Of a stretch of DNA of 64,000 nucleotides, positions 1 to 8,405 are shown in pieces (the first letter of the stretch is position 1; each line of letters begins with the position of its first letter). A program made the translations under genes and the position numbers. Origin of the DNA: an uncultured Treponema sp. (GTDB lineage: Bacteria > Spirochaetota > Spirochaetia > Treponematales > Treponemataceae). Under the pieces are notes generated by a model. It ran no database searches. It saw only the letters and a list, made by a program, of their open reading frames with translations, and was not told the DNA's origin. The DNA lies in the NCBI GenBank assembly GCA_947165895.1, contig CAMVCB010000002.1:62001-126000 (forward strand), in the 5' to 3' direction.

Positions 1-1
1 G

Positions 2-316
2 ATTGACGAAAAAGGCAACGAAAACCGCTATGTAATTGACCCTGCCAAGCTTGGAATTACAGGCTGCGATGAAGATGAGCTTATGGGTGGAAACGGTGCC
101 GACAATGCGGCCCTTGCCATGGAAGTTCTTAAAGGCGGCGGCAGAAAAACCATTAAGGAAGCTGTCTGCCTGAATTCCGGTGCAGTCCTTTACCTCAGCG
201 GAAAGGCAAAAAGCATTAAGGAAGGCTACGATATGGCCCGTGAAGCTGTTGAAAGCGGAAAAGTCCTTGCCAAGCTTCAGGAGATTCAGGAAGTAAGCCG
301 GGAATTTGCGGCGTAA
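2..316 (+). CDS. trpD: Anthranilate phosphoribosyltransferase, C-terminal part (cut by window edge)
   Basis: The open frame enters from the left edge at base 2 and ends at a TAA at 314-316, giving about 104 residues. The family transfers phosphoribosyl from PRPP to anthranilate, the second step of tryptophan synthesis. The visible part has the conserved TrpD end: a GGNGADNAALAMEVLKG stretch, then an LNSGAVLYLSGKAKSIKEGY block and a final helix. The catalytic glycine loop near the N terminus lies outside the window. A 24-bp hairpin follows it, so this is probably the last gene of a transcript, although trpCF, trpB and trpA lie 4.4 kb downstream on the same strand. Confidence 0.88.
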   Translation: MDEKGNENRYVIDPAKLGITGCDEDELMGGNGADNAALAMEVLKGGGRKTIKEAVCLNSGAVLYLSGKAKSIKEGYDMAREAVESGKVLAKLQEIQEVSREFAA

Positions 317-365
317 AAAAAAATGGGGCGTTGCGGGGCCACCGGGGAAGGTGGATTTGCCCCGC

Positions 366-501
366 AGAAGGGGTAGCGCGCAACGGAGTGCGCCGGCAAG
401 CATAGCTTGCCGAGCCATGTTAATCGATGAAGCTAAAAGACAGTCACGATGGACTGTCTTTTAGCTTCATCGATTTTTGGCAGGGAAGGCTTTCCCCTCC
501 T
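366..501 (+). repeat. Diverged copy of a GC-rich dispersed repeat, interrupted by a hairpin
   Basis: Bases 366-378 (AGAAGGGGTAGCG) and 483-501 (GGGAAGGCTTTCCCCTCCT) match the middle and end of the repeats at 26124-26209 and 29656-29744. Here the two parts are separated by the 24-bp trpD hairpin. The match is short, so kinship with the other two copies is likely but not certain. Confidence 0.5.
422..480 (+). terminator. Rho-independent terminator after trpD
   Basis: A perfect 24-bp stem (422-445 with 452-475) and a 6-nt loop are followed by a short T run on the plus strand only. This is unusually long for a simple terminator. It lies between trpD and the convergent MATE gene. Confidence 0.75.
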
Positions 502-1858
502 ACAGCTTGCTGATAATTTTTCTGTTAATTCTTCTGTAATACAAAATTGAAAGTGTAACGGCAAAAACTTCGGCAACAGGGAAGCAGAGCCATACCATAT
601 TCAGGTTGCCGGTAAGAGAGAAAAGGTAAGCAACCGGCAGCAGAACAAAAATCTGACGGATAAGGGAAACTGTCATGCTGTAAACGGCTTTTCCGAAGGC
701 CTGGAAAACGTTGGAAAGGGAAATTGCGATGGCGGCACCCATAAAGCTTGGGGCAATCAGGCGCAGGGCCGGAACACCAATCTCAAGCATTGAATCTGAA
801 GCGCTGAAAAGCTTTAGCAGCAGGTGAGGGAAAAACTCAAAAATTGTAATGCCCGCGAACATGATTGTACTTGCCGAAATAATCGAAAGAAAAACGGCAC
901 GGTAAATGCGGTCTTTGTTTTTTGCTCCGTAGTTGTATGCAATAATCGGAACAACACCGCTGTTGAGCCCGAAAACAGGCATAAAGATAAAGCTGTTCAG
1001 CTTGAAGTAAGAACCGTAAACGGCAATCGCAGTTGTGCTGAAGGCACCGATAATCAGGTTCATAAAATATGTCGTAACCGAAGTTACAGAGGTCAATATA
1101 ATAGAAGGAACCGCAATTTTGTAAATGCTGGCAATAATTTTTCCGTCCGGGCGGAAGCCTTTAAGGCTGAAGTGGACTTCGTGGTTTTTCAGCAGGTTTG
1201 CGCTACAGGAAACGCAGAGGCTGGCAAACTGTCCGATGATTGTTGCAACAGCCGCACCGTAAACTCCCATCTCCGGGAAAGGTCCAAGACCAAAAATCAA
1301 AACCGGGTCAAGAATGATATTTGTGATTGCACCCGCCAGCTGAGAAAACATTGTGTAAATCGTTTTTCCAGTCGACTGAAGGATGCGGTCAAACATAACT
1401 CCAATAAAACAGAAGGTACAGCAGTAAACAATTACATGCATGTATTCAAGGCCGTACTCAATAATCTGCTCGTTTGAAGTCTGAGAATGCAGATAAACAG
1501 GAATAAAAAAGAAGCCCAGAACAATAAAGGCAATCGAAGTAAGGAAGGAAATAAAAAGTCCGTTTATTGCAGTTTTATCTACAGCTTCCTGATTGTGCTC
1601 ACCAAGACGGCGCGAAAGAATTGCGTTTACGCCGACTCCGGTACCAATAGAAAATGACATGAGCAGGTTCTGAACCGGAAAGGCAAGCGAAAGTGCGGTC
1701 AAAGCTTCCTCATTAATCATTGCAATGAACATAGAGTCCACGATGTTATACAGCGCAAGAATAAACATGGAGAACATCATAGGAAGCGACATATTAAGAA
1801 TTAATCTTCCAACCGGCATCACGCCCATTTTGTTTTGTGTCTGAGGTTTATTTTCCAT
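500..1858 (-). CDS. MATE family multidrug/Na+ antiporter
   Basis: The 452-residue protein is hydrophobic throughout, with about 12 membrane segments in two halves, the usual MATE length and layout. The N-terminal block reads PVGRLILNMSLPMMFSMF and is followed by DSMFIAMINEEALTALSLAFP, a typical MATE first-helix pattern. The family exports cationic drugs or metabolites in exchange for Na+ or H+. The substrate cannot be read from the sequence. It is transcribed toward trpD and appears to be a single gene with no operon partner. Confidence 0.9.
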   Translation of the reverse strand: MENKPQTQNKMGVMPVGRLILNMSLPMMFSMFILALYNIVDSMFIAMINEEALTALSLAFPVQNLLMSFSIGTGVGVNAILSRRLGEHNQEAVDKTAINGLFISFLTSIAFIVLGFFFIPVYLHSQTSNEQIIEYGLEYMHVIVYCCTFCFIGVMFDRILQSTGKTIYTMFSQLAGAITNIILDPVLIFGLGPFPEMGVYGAAVATIIGQFASLCVSCSANLLKNHEVHFSLKGFRPDGKIIASIYKIAVPSIILTSVTSVTTYFMNLIIGAFSTTAIAVYGSYFKLNSFIFMPVFGLNSGVVPIIAYNYGAKNKDRIYRAVFLSIISASTIMFAGITIFEFFPHLLLKLFSASDSMLEIGVPALRLIAPSFMGAAIAISLSNVFQAFGKAVYSMTVSLIRQIFVLLPVAYLFSLTGNLNMVWLCFPVAEVFAVTLSILYYRRINRKIISKL

Positions 1859-1957
1859 AGTTCGGCTATTTTATTCTGATTCAGTGGATTTTTCAATAGA
1901 ACAGTAAGAAATTACAAGGATTTCTAAGATTATGCCGCAAATGTCTCTTTCCCAGAC

Positions 1958-2038
1958 GCACTTCGCAGTTCCCTAACGGTCAGTTCCCGCCTTTCAGTCG
2001 GGAACCGCTTCGCGCTGCTCAAGGCTTGTGCGGAGTGC
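1958..2038. repeat. Multi-hairpin intergenic element
   Basis: In the 223-nt gap between two minus-strand genes, a closing stem (1958-1967 with 2029-2038, GCACTTCGCA against TGCGGAGTGC) surrounds a perfect 7-bp hairpin GTTCCCG/CGGGAAC (1983-1989, 1999-2005). No T run follows on either strand, so it is not a standard terminator. Similar closed, branched layouts recur elsewhere in the window. Confidence 0.55.
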
Positions 2039-2081
2039 CACCGATAAACCGGCAGTATTAATACCCGGCATGCAGTCGCCG

Positions 2082-2387
2082 TTAGAAGGTCTTCATAAGA
2101 TTGATAATTGCCTTCTGCTGATTTTCGTTCAGCCGGTTCCAGTTCTGGATTAAATCGGCCTGGTCCTGTGTAAGGGATTTTATTTGGGTCATGTCTTCGG
2201 TAAAGAATTGAGAAAGCGTAACGTTAAAAGCCCTGCAAATTTTAGAAAGTGAAGGAATTGTTGGCAACTGATTTTTTCTGTACCAGGAAGAAATAGTTGA
2301 CTGAGGCAGCTCAGATTTCTCTGCCAGCTGATATTCCGTCCAGCCCCGTTCAATTCTGTATTGTCTAATCTTTTCTAAAATATCCAT
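2082..2387 (-). CDS. XRE-family transcriptional regulator
   Basis: A 101-residue protein with an N-terminal Cro/CI-type helix-turn-helix: LAEKSELPQSTISSWYRKNQ at about residues 21-40, then the typical LSKICRAFNVTLSQFF block. The C-terminal 35 residues are a short helix, possibly for dimerisation. It is divergent from the lipoprotein gene at 2494. The 106-nt spacer has two copies of a TTTAACGTWAATAAT repeat, which suggests it controls itself and that neighbour; this is inference. Confidence 0.85.
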   Translation of the reverse strand: MDILEKIRQYRIERGWTEYQLAEKSELPQSTISSWYRKNQLPTIPSLSKICRAFNVTLSQFFTEDMTQIKSLTQDQADLIQNWNRLNENQQKAIINLMKTF

Positions 2388-2397
2388 ACTGATACGC

Positions 2398-2470
2398 TTT
2401 AACGTAAATAATAGTGAATATTATCCTTGTAAATTAATTATTTTAGACGTAATATTTTAACGTTAATAAT
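2398..2470. promoter_or_regulatory. Candidate operator repeats between XRE gene and lipoprotein gene
   Basis: Two direct copies of TTTAACGTWAATAAT lie at 2398-2412 and 2456-2470, one next to each divergent gene. Between them is a small dyad (TAATA...TATTA, near 2409-2423). The placement fits an operator pair for the adjacent XRE regulator. Binding is not proven. Confidence 0.45.
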
Positions 2471-2493
2471 TACTAAGTTTTCAGGAGAAATTT

Positions 2494-4305
2494 ATGAAAA
2501 AATTATTAAAAGAAGTCTTATTTCTTGCTGCCGGCATGATGCTGTGTTTTACATCATGCAGTAATAGTTCGGATGACCCGGCTGTGCCTAATCCGAATGT
2601 AAACAGTAATGGCTCGGGAGTTATTAATGCTTCGGCCGGATTAAAATTTGATTTTTCGGGAGCTAAGGCCCTGGCAGCTGTAGATGCAGGTGCTCTGACG
2701 CAGGGCGCGGGAGAAGAAAGCTCTGCTGATTCACCGCTTATTAAATTTCTTGAGGATGGAAGTGCAGTTGCGGCTGTAACTAAGACAGGAAGCGGTAATC
2801 TTTCCAAAATTAAGAAAATATATAAATCTCCTGTGGCTTCGTCTAAAGATGTTTTTGTGGTTTTTGAAAATCAGAGCTGGTTAAATGGTTTTACTTTGGG
2901 AACTTTTGTATGTGTTCATGAGGATGGAAGCATAGCAGATATTTTGAAGAAGACAGAAAATACAAATAACGGAAATAATTATTACAGTCTTTATAATAAC
3001 GGAAACAATGTGGATATTAAGTTTGATGGTGCAGGGAATGCGTATTTTATGATTTCGGACTATAGTTCCGGGGCAAGTACAACTCTAATCTGTAAGTTTA
3101 ATCCGAGTGATAACAGTATGACCAAGTTGACAGCTGGAGTTAGTGGAATTGAATACAAAAAATTTATGATTACTTCTGACGGGCAGCTTATACTTGTTAG
3201 TGGTTACAGATGGAGTACAGGTTCTTCTTCTACTTATTTTTTAAGGGCAATTCCTGTTTCAGATCCAAATCATTTTACAAATATTTATTATAGTTCAAAT
3301 GGTGGTGGTGTTGATTGGGAATATGATGATGCAAATGGCATCTGCTATTTTTCTGCTGGTGAATTGTCGATGTGTGTGCGTAAGGATAATACTTTTTCAG
3401 AGGCAAAAAAAATAGGCTCGTCAGTTTATTGGGACTCACCAATTGGATCGAAGACTAAATATGAAAATGGAAACTATACTAGTTATTATGTCTGGTATGA
3501 CAGTTTCTTAAAATCTGATGGTTCTGTAAATGCTTCCTTAGTTTTGCAGAATATGTTTAACCGCTGCTGGACTTCTGGTGAAAAAGAATTCAGACTGGAT
3601 TATTTTCAAAATCACCAGAATTATTCGGCTTTATATTCAGAGTTAAAAGATGAAGATGCTATTAATTTTATTTCATCAAATTCTGAACGTATGCAGCTTT
3701 TTTGTAACTATATAAACGATTATTCTGAAGGAAATATATATAGTGCTAACGCTTTGAAAAACATAATTTTCAAAAAAGGAACTTCTATATCTGCCTACAG
3801 AGAATATACAGAGGATGATAAATATATAAATTATAGTTGGTATAGTAATGATTCCTATTTTACAAATAATGAAGGACTTTGGAAAACTTATACCTACAGT
3901 AATAATGGAAATAATGTATTCTATATATTTCATGTTACGGATGCTTCCGGTACTCCAATCTGGGAAGCAAGAAAAATTCCTCTTCCTAATGGAAAAATGG
4001 TTTCATCACAGCAGTACAAGGGCAATATCTATATGTCTTATGCCCTTCTTACTTCAAGTGGTGCTGAAACAGGCTTTCATCAGATTTATAGTGTAAATCT
4101 TGATACCGGCGACTTCAAAAATCTTTTCCAGAATGTTCCGAATAACTCAATGCTGGAAGTAATTTCTTATTCAGTCGGCAGTGATTTGCTTTATTACAGT
4201 GCTGTCCGTGGAACTGCCGTAGAAAACGGTGTAGTAAATGTAACAAGCGGTGAATACAATCCTCTTACAATTAAAAAGAAGCTTACCGCAATTTATACCT
4301 TCTAA
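2494..4305 (+). CDS. Large surface lipoprotein of unknown function
   Basis: The 603-residue protein starts with a lipoprotein signal (MKKLLKEVLFLAAGMMLCFTSC), with the acylated Cys near residue 22 followed by a Ser/Asn/Asp spacer. An AGGAG site precedes the ATG by 6 nt. The body is rich in Asn, Ser, Tyr and Gly with repeated short blocks such as FDGAGNAYFMISDY and SNGGGVDWEYDDANGICYF, which look like beta-propeller or repeat strands. No enzyme motif was recognised. It is probably anchored to the outer membrane or periplasmic face. It ends at a strong terminator and is divergent from an XRE regulator that may control it. Confidence 0.8.
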   Translation: MKKLLKEVLFLAAGMMLCFTSCSNSSDDPAVPNPNVNSNGSGVINASAGLKFDFSGAKALAAVDAGALTQGAGEESSADSPLIKFLEDGSAVAAVTKTGSGNLSKIKKIYKSPVASSKDVFVVFENQSWLNGFTLGTFVCVHEDGSIADILKKTENTNNGNNYYSLYNNGNNVDIKFDGAGNAYFMISDYSSGASTTLICKFNPSDNSMTKLTAGVSGIEYKKFMITSDGQLILVSGYRWSTGSSSTYFLRAIPVSDPNHFTNIYYSSNGGGVDWEYDDANGICYFSAGELSMCVRKDNTFSEAKKIGSSVYWDSPIGSKTKYENGNYTSYYVWYDSFLKSDGSVNASLVLQNMFNRCWTSGEKEFRLDYFQNHQNYSALYSELKDEDAINFISSNSERMQLFCNYINDYSEGNIYSANALKNIIFKKGTSISAYREYTEDDKYINYSWYSNDSYFTNNEGLWKTYTYSNNGNNVFYIFHVTDASGTPIWEARKIPLPNGKMVSSQQYKGNIYMSYALLTSSGAETGFHQIYSVNLDTGDFKNLFQNVPNNSMLEVISYSVGSDLLYYSAVRGTAVENGVVNVTSGEYNPLTIKKKLTAIYTF

Positions 4306-4325
4306 ATATTTTGTTTGCTGCTTTT

Positions 4326-4352
4326 GCCGCTCCTTTTCGGGGCGGCTTTTTT
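4326..4352 (+). terminator. Rho-independent terminator after the lipoprotein gene
   Basis: An 8-bp stem GCCGCTCC/GGGGCGGC (one wobble pair) with a 5-nt loop is followed by six T at 4347-4352. Confidence 0.85.
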
Positions 4353-4396
4353 ACAAAAAAGCATTATAGCAAAAAGAATCCAGGGAGGTCATAAAT

Positions 4397-4603
4397 ATGC
4401 TTTGTGCAAAATATGATTATAAAACTGATATAGCCGTAAAGCAGGAAGAGGCATTTGAGCGCGGACAGGAACAAAAGGCAATTGAGGATGCCCGGGCATT
4501 TTATGCAAACGGTGTTTCTATAGAATTGATTGCAAAATCCTTAAAAATGACTGAAGAGCAGGTAAAAGAAATAATTTCCACAGAACAGGCAGATTTGAAT
4601 TAA
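4397..4603 (+). CDS. Orphan Rpn/YhgA-type C-terminal tail, RpnS-like small protein
   Basis: A 68-residue, highly charged protein starting 10 nt after an AGGGAGG site. Its sequence (QEEAFERGQEQKAIEDARAFYANG, then a small LIAKSLKMTEEQVKEI helix-turn-helix) resembles the tail of Rpn/YhgA-family PD-(D/E)XK nuclease proteins. The nuclease domain is absent: the gene begins 45 nt after a terminator, and upstream bases do not encode the rest in this frame. In known Rpn systems a short in-gene tail product (RpnS) restrains the full-length toxin. This could be a stand-alone version of that tail or the relic of a decayed rpn gene. Confidence 0.55.
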   Translation: MLCAKYDYKTDIAVKQEEAFERGQEQKAIEDARAFYANGVSIELIAKSLKMTEEQVKEIISTEQADLN

Positions 4604-4625
4604 AAGAAAAGTTCTTGCTACTTAT

Positions 4626-4662
4626 CGTTTCTATTGACAGAAACGTTTCTTTAGTATATTGT
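4626..4662 (+). promoter_or_regulatory. trpCFBA promoter with LacI-like operator
   Basis: A TTGACA -35 box lies at 4634-4639 with AT-rich -10 candidates TATATT (4655-4660, 15-nt spacer) or TATTGT (4657-4662, 17-nt spacer). The palindrome AGAAACGTTTCT (4639-4650), with a central CG as in LacI-family operators, fills the spacer. A further half site CGTTTCT at 4626-4632 forms a second, overlapping inverted repeat with AGAAACG at 4639-4645. A LacI-type regulator is encoded at the end of the same cluster. Confidence 0.6.
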
Positions 4663-4691
4663 TACTACATATAGAAACAAGGGTTTTTGCG

Positions 4692-6218
4692 ATGGGTAAG
4701 GATATACTTAAAGAAATTATTGAAAAAAGAAAAGCTGATATAGAGAGGCTGGGGCTGGATTTTGGCTGCGGAGTTCCAGAGAGCCGTACCCGCAAAGTTC
4801 ATCCTTTTCTTGAAAAAAAAGGGGCGATTCTTGAAATAAAACGTGCTTCGCCGAGTAAGGGCGATATTGCCCCTGACCTTGATGCCGCAAAAACTGCCTG
4901 CCAGTATGCAAAAGCCGGGGCATCTGCCATTTCCTGTCTTACCGAAATGAATTATTTTAAGGGCTCCCTTTGTGATTTTATGAAAGCGGCTGCTGCCCTT
5001 GATAAGCTGGAAGCTGAGGGCCATGAAGTTCCGGCTCTTTTGCGCAAGGATTTTCTGCTTTCTGCTGACGAAGTTGAAGTTTCTTACCGGGCCGGCGCAG
5101 ATGCTGTGCTTCTTATTGCCCGCATTCTTACAGCCCAATCTATGTGCGAAATGGCAAAAAAGGCCGAAGAACTTGGAATCAGCGTTTTGATTGAAGTCCG
5201 CAAACCTGAAGACCTTGAAAAGCTTTCTTATGTGATGGCGCGGGTAAATCACAAAAATATTGTCTGCGGTGTGAACAGCCGCGATTTAAAAGATTTTTCC
5301 ATTGATATGCTGGCTCCCTGCGCCCTGCTTTCTGAAATCAAAAAGATTGCGGCTGATGCCCGGGTGACTTTTGAAAGCGGAATTCTTAGTCCGGATTCGG
5401 CAGCCTTTGCGGCAGGTGCGGGCTTTTCTGCCATTCTGCTTGGAGAGGCGGCTGCAAAAAATCCGGAAGAGGCGGGCCCTTTTGTTAAGGCCTTCTGCGA
5501 AACTTCTGAAAATAAAGCGGGAAAAAGCTGGTGTGATTATGCTGAGAAAATCCGTACGCGCGGCGAAGGGGCGCGTCCACTTGTAAAAATCTGCGGAATT
5601 ACGCGGAAAGAGGATGCCCTGCTTGCGGCAGAGCTTGGCGCAGACTTTTTAGGATTTATTTTCTGGAAGGGGTCAAAGCGCAATGTTGATGCTGATAAGG
5701 TTTTTGAAATTGTAAAGACTGTTCGCCAGGGAGCTTATAAATGCGGCTTTGTCGGTGTGATTGTTAATCCTGAGGATGAAGAGGCAAAGGCTGCCTTTCG
5801 TCTTGTTCGGGAAGGAATCCTTGATAAGATTCAGTTTCACAGCTGTAAAGTTCCGGGGCCTTCGGATGCGGCCTTTTCTGACATTCCCCGCTATGGAGCG
5901 GTAAACATCAGGTCGGAAGAGAATCTGGCAAAGCTTGATGATTTGATTTTACACGGTCAGCCCCGGGTTTTGATTGATGCCCAGAGCGGAAATGCAATCG
6001 GGGGAACGGGAAAAACTGTGGATGCTGACTTGGTAAGGGCGGCTTCTAAGAGGGCAAGGCTCTGGCTGGCAGGTGGAATTACGGCAGAAAATGTCTGCCA
6101 GATTATAGAAGATTTTCAGCCGGAACTGATTGATGTGGCAAGCGGAGTGGAAAGTGCGCCTGGAATTAAGGATGCAGAAAAACTTAGAAAATTTTTTGGA
6201 GAATTGAAATATGTCTGA
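4692..6218 (+). CDS. trpCF: Bifunctional indole-3-glycerol phosphate synthase / phosphoribosylanthranilate isomerase
   Basis: A 508-residue fusion for two successive steps of tryptophan synthesis. Residues 1 to about 275 form the IGPS barrel, with EIKRASPSKG near residue 50 and LLRKDFLL further on. Residues about 295-508 form the PRAI barrel, starting at RPLVKICGITR (catalytic Cys near 300), with the LIDAQSGNAIGGTGKTVD block near the end. The domain order is as in the E. coli fusion. The ATG at 4692 was chosen over an upstream in-frame TTG at 4659 because AAGGG precedes it by about 8 nt and TTG overlaps the -10 box. The stop overlaps the trpB start by 8 nt. Confidence 0.93.
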   Translation: MGKDILKEIIEKRKADIERLGLDFGCGVPESRTRKVHPFLEKKGAILEIKRASPSKGDIAPDLDAAKTACQYAKAGASAISCLTEMNYFKGSLCDFMKAAAALDKLEAEGHEVPALLRKDFLLSADEVEVSYRAGADAVLLIARILTAQSMCEMAKKAEELGISVLIEVRKPEDLEKLSYVMARVNHKNIVCGVNSRDLKDFSIDMLAPCALLSEIKKIAADARVTFESGILSPDSAAFAAGAGFSAILLGEAAAKNPEEAGPFVKAFCETSENKAGKSWCDYAEKIRTRGEGARPLVKICGITRKEDALLAAELGADFLGFIFWKGSKRNVDADKVFEIVKTVRQGAYKCGFVGVIVNPEDEEAKAAFRLVREGILDKIQFHSCKVPGPSDAAFSDIPRYGAVNIRSEENLAKLDDLILHGQPRVLIDAQSGNAIGGTGKTVDADLVRAASKRARLWLAGGITAENVCQIIEDFQPELIDVASGVESAPGIKDAEKLRKFFGELKYV

Positions 6219-7455
6219 TAATGGATTTTTTGACAGATTTGGCGGAAAGTATGTGGCCGAGGTTTTGAGACGGCCTCTGGATGAGCTGGAGGTGGCCTTT
6301 AAAAAAGCGATGGCTGATCCGGAATTTCTTGAGGAATTCCGCACAATTCAGAGAGATTATATCGGGCGGGAAACTCCGCTTTATTTTGCGCCGACGGCAA
6401 CCCGCATTCTTGGCGGTGCAAAGATTTACATAAAGCTGGAAGGGCTTGCAAATACAGGTGCCCACAAAATCAATAACGCAATCGGTCAGTGCCTGCTTGC
6501 AAAGTACATGGGAAAAAAGCGCATAATTGCGGAAACCGGAGCCGGACAGCATGGTCTTGCTACTGCCGCAGCCTGCGCAAAGCTGGGGCTGGACTGCACT
6601 GTTTACATGGGCGAGGTTGACGTTCGCCGCCAGCAGCCTAACGTTGCCAGTATGGAAATGTACGGGGCAAAGGTGCACGCGGTAACAAGCGGAAGCCGTA
6701 CCCTTAAGGACGCTGTAAACGAGGCAATGCGGGACTGGGCTGCAAACCCGGATACGACCCACTACGTTCTGGGCTCGGCTCTGGGACCATCACCTTTCCC
6801 GGATATTGTACGCGAGTTTCAGAGCGTTATCGGCCGCGAGGTTGAACGCCAGTGCGAAGAGCGGGGAATCAAGCCTACTGCCCTGATTGCCTGCTGCGGC
6901 GGCGGTTCAAACTCAATCGGATTTTTTGCGCCCTTTATCGATAAAAAAGAGCCTCGTCTGATTGCGGTAGAGGCGGGCGGAATCGGGCCGGGGGTTGGCG
7001 AAAATGCCAGCCGCATGACGGGAAATGCCAGCCGCGAAGGAATCATGCAGGGCTATAAGTCGCGCTTTCTGCTGGATGAGGATGGTCAGGCTCTTCCGAC
7101 CCGTTCCATTTCTGCCGGGCTGGACTACTGCGGAATTGGGCCTCAGCTTGCGGCTCTGGGCATGAGCGGACGGATTGAGTTCACTTCTGCCCTGGACAGC
7201 GAGGCATTGGATGCCCTGAAATTTTTTGCGAGCAACGAGGGAATTCTTTTTGCCATGGAAAGCTCGCATGCGGGCGCGGAGGCAATTAAGCTGGCGCCGA
7301 AGTTGAGTAAGGATGACGTTATTATTATAAATATGAGCGGTCGCGGCGACAAAGACGTATTCATTACAAGTCCTGTTTTCCGCCGCAAGAAATGGCTGGA
7401 CTTTCTGCATGCCGAAATCGGGCGTCTGGAAGCAGAAAAGGATGTTCATGAGTAA
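6211..7455 (+). CDS. trpB: Tryptophan synthase beta subunit
   Basis: The 414-residue PLP enzyme joins indole and serine to give tryptophan, working in a complex with TrpA. The PLP lysine is K86 in NTGAHKINNAIGQ, and the phosphate-binding loop reads CCGGGSNSIG. The length is normal for the TrpB1 type, with the COMM-domain stretch (GQHGLATAAACAKLGL) needed for contact with TrpA. Its ATG overlaps the trpCF stop, so translation is probably coupled. A 150-nt structured element separates it from trpA. Confidence 0.96.
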   Translation: MSDNGFFDRFGGKYVAEVLRRPLDELEVAFKKAMADPEFLEEFRTIQRDYIGRETPLYFAPTATRILGGAKIYIKLEGLANTGAHKINNAIGQCLLAKYMGKKRIIAETGAGQHGLATAAACAKLGLDCTVYMGEVDVRRQQPNVASMEMYGAKVHAVTSGSRTLKDAVNEAMRDWAANPDTTHYVLGSALGPSPFPDIVREFQSVIGREVERQCEERGIKPTALIACCGGGSNSIGFFAPFIDKKEPRLIAVEAGGIGPGVGENASRMTGNASREGIMQGYKSRFLLDEDGQALPTRSISAGLDYCGIGPQLAALGMSGRIEFTSALDSEALDALKFFASNEGILFAMESSHAGAEAIKLAPKLSKDDVIIINMSGRGDKDVFITSPVFRRKKWLDFLHAEIGRLEAEKDVHE

Positions 7456-7467
7456 GTAGAAATTATT

Positions 7468-7617
7468 AAAAAAAAGCACGAAGGAGAGTTGTGGGGTGCA
7501 AAAACACTTTTTTGTGCTGCCGCGTAAGCGGCAAACGTCTATAGTTCCAAGTCACAAAAACGTGTAGCACGCTAGCGTGCGGTTTTGAACCCCACAACTT
7601 GACTGGGAGCTTTTTTT
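7468..7617. repeat. Multi-hairpin element between trpB and trpA
   Basis: The outer arms are an A run plus GC and GC plus a T run (about 7469-7477 with 7609-7617). Inside is an 11-bp perfect stem AGTTGTGGGGT/ACCCCACAACT (7487-7497, 7589-7599), enclosing smaller hairpins such as GCCGCgtaaGCGGC and GCACGctaGCGTGC. The T run on the plus strand could end transcription within the operon. Elements with the same A-run/T-run closure occur at 11561-11700 and 38812-38934. Confidence 0.6.
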
Positions 7618-7631
7618 GAGGAGAAATTATT

Positions 7632-8384
7632 ATGTCAAAAATAAAACTTATGTCACATCTCGTTGCCGGTTACCCGACAGACGAACTTGCACTTACTGCT
7701 GCCCGAGCCCTTGTGGACGGCGGTGCAGATATTCTTGAAATCCAGCTTCCTTTCAGCGATCCGAGTGCAGACGGTCCCGCAATTCAGGGGGCCTGCACAA
7801 AGGTTCTGGAGCGTAAATACCGCACTGCAGACGGTCTTGCCTTTATTGCCAGGCTTCATAAAGAATTTCCGGACGTAAAAATCTATCTTATGAGCTACGG
7901 TTCTCTGATTTACACACCGGGCCTTGAAAATTTCTGTAAAAAGGCTGCTGAATGCGGAGTAAAGGGTATGATTATTCCAGACCTTCCTTTTGATTTTGAT
8001 GAAGGCTTGACCGCTGCCTGCAAGGCTAACGGCATGGAAAATATTCCGGTTGCGGCTCCAAGCATGAGCCCTGAAAGGCTTGAAAAAATGGCAAAGTCAG
8101 GTTTCCCTTACATTTACGCAGCCCTTCGTACAGGCATTACAGGAACTCAGACCAGCGTCGATCAGGCAACTCTGGATTTTATAAAAAAGGTTGGGGCCGG
8201 CGGCAGCAGGGTTTACGGCGGTTTTGGCATAAGCAGCGGAGAGCAGTCGGCACTTCTGGGGGACAAGGTTGAGGCAGTTGTTGCCGGTTCTGTCTTTGTC
8301 CGCCTGATTACAGAGCATCAGAAGGATTCTGACGCTCTCTACAAGGCTGTTCGGGCAAAGGCGGCAGAGATTTGCGGCCAATAA
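7632..8384 (+). CDS. trpA: Tryptophan synthase alpha subunit
   Basis: The 250-residue TIM barrel cleaves indole-3-glycerol phosphate to indole, which passes to TrpB. The catalytic pair is present: E36 in the ADILEIQLPFSDP block and D47 in PSADGPAIQ. It is somewhat shorter than the E. coli protein (268). GAGGAG at 7618-7623 sets the ATG at 7632. The 176-nt gap from trpB is filled by a structured element, so trpA output may differ from trpB output. Confidence 0.94.
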   Translation: MSKIKLMSHLVAGYPTDELALTAARALVDGGADILEIQLPFSDPSADGPAIQGACTKVLERKYRTADGLAFIARLHKEFPDVKIYLMSYGSLIYTPGLENFCKKAAECGVKGMIIPDLPFDFDEGLTAACKANGMENIPVAAPSMSPERLEKMAKSGFPYIYAALRTGITGTQTSVDQATLDFIKKVGAGGSRVYGGFGISSGEQSALLGDKVEAVVAGSVFVRLITEHQKDSDALYKAVRAKAAEICGQ

Positions 8385-8405
8385 TAAAAAATAATTTTAC
8401 TTTTT

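Noticed and set aside
824-1477. A 217-codon frame opposite the MATE gene
   Set aside because: Asn/Arg/Cys-rich antisense translation with no domain; the MATE frame is clearly the real one.
4604-4691. Attenuator or leader peptide before trpCF
   Set aside because: The space holds a promoter and palindromes but no Trp-rich short frame, T-box or terminator.
4665-5252. A 195-codon minus-strand frame within trpCF
   Set aside because: It is a shadow of trpC with no motif and no start signal.
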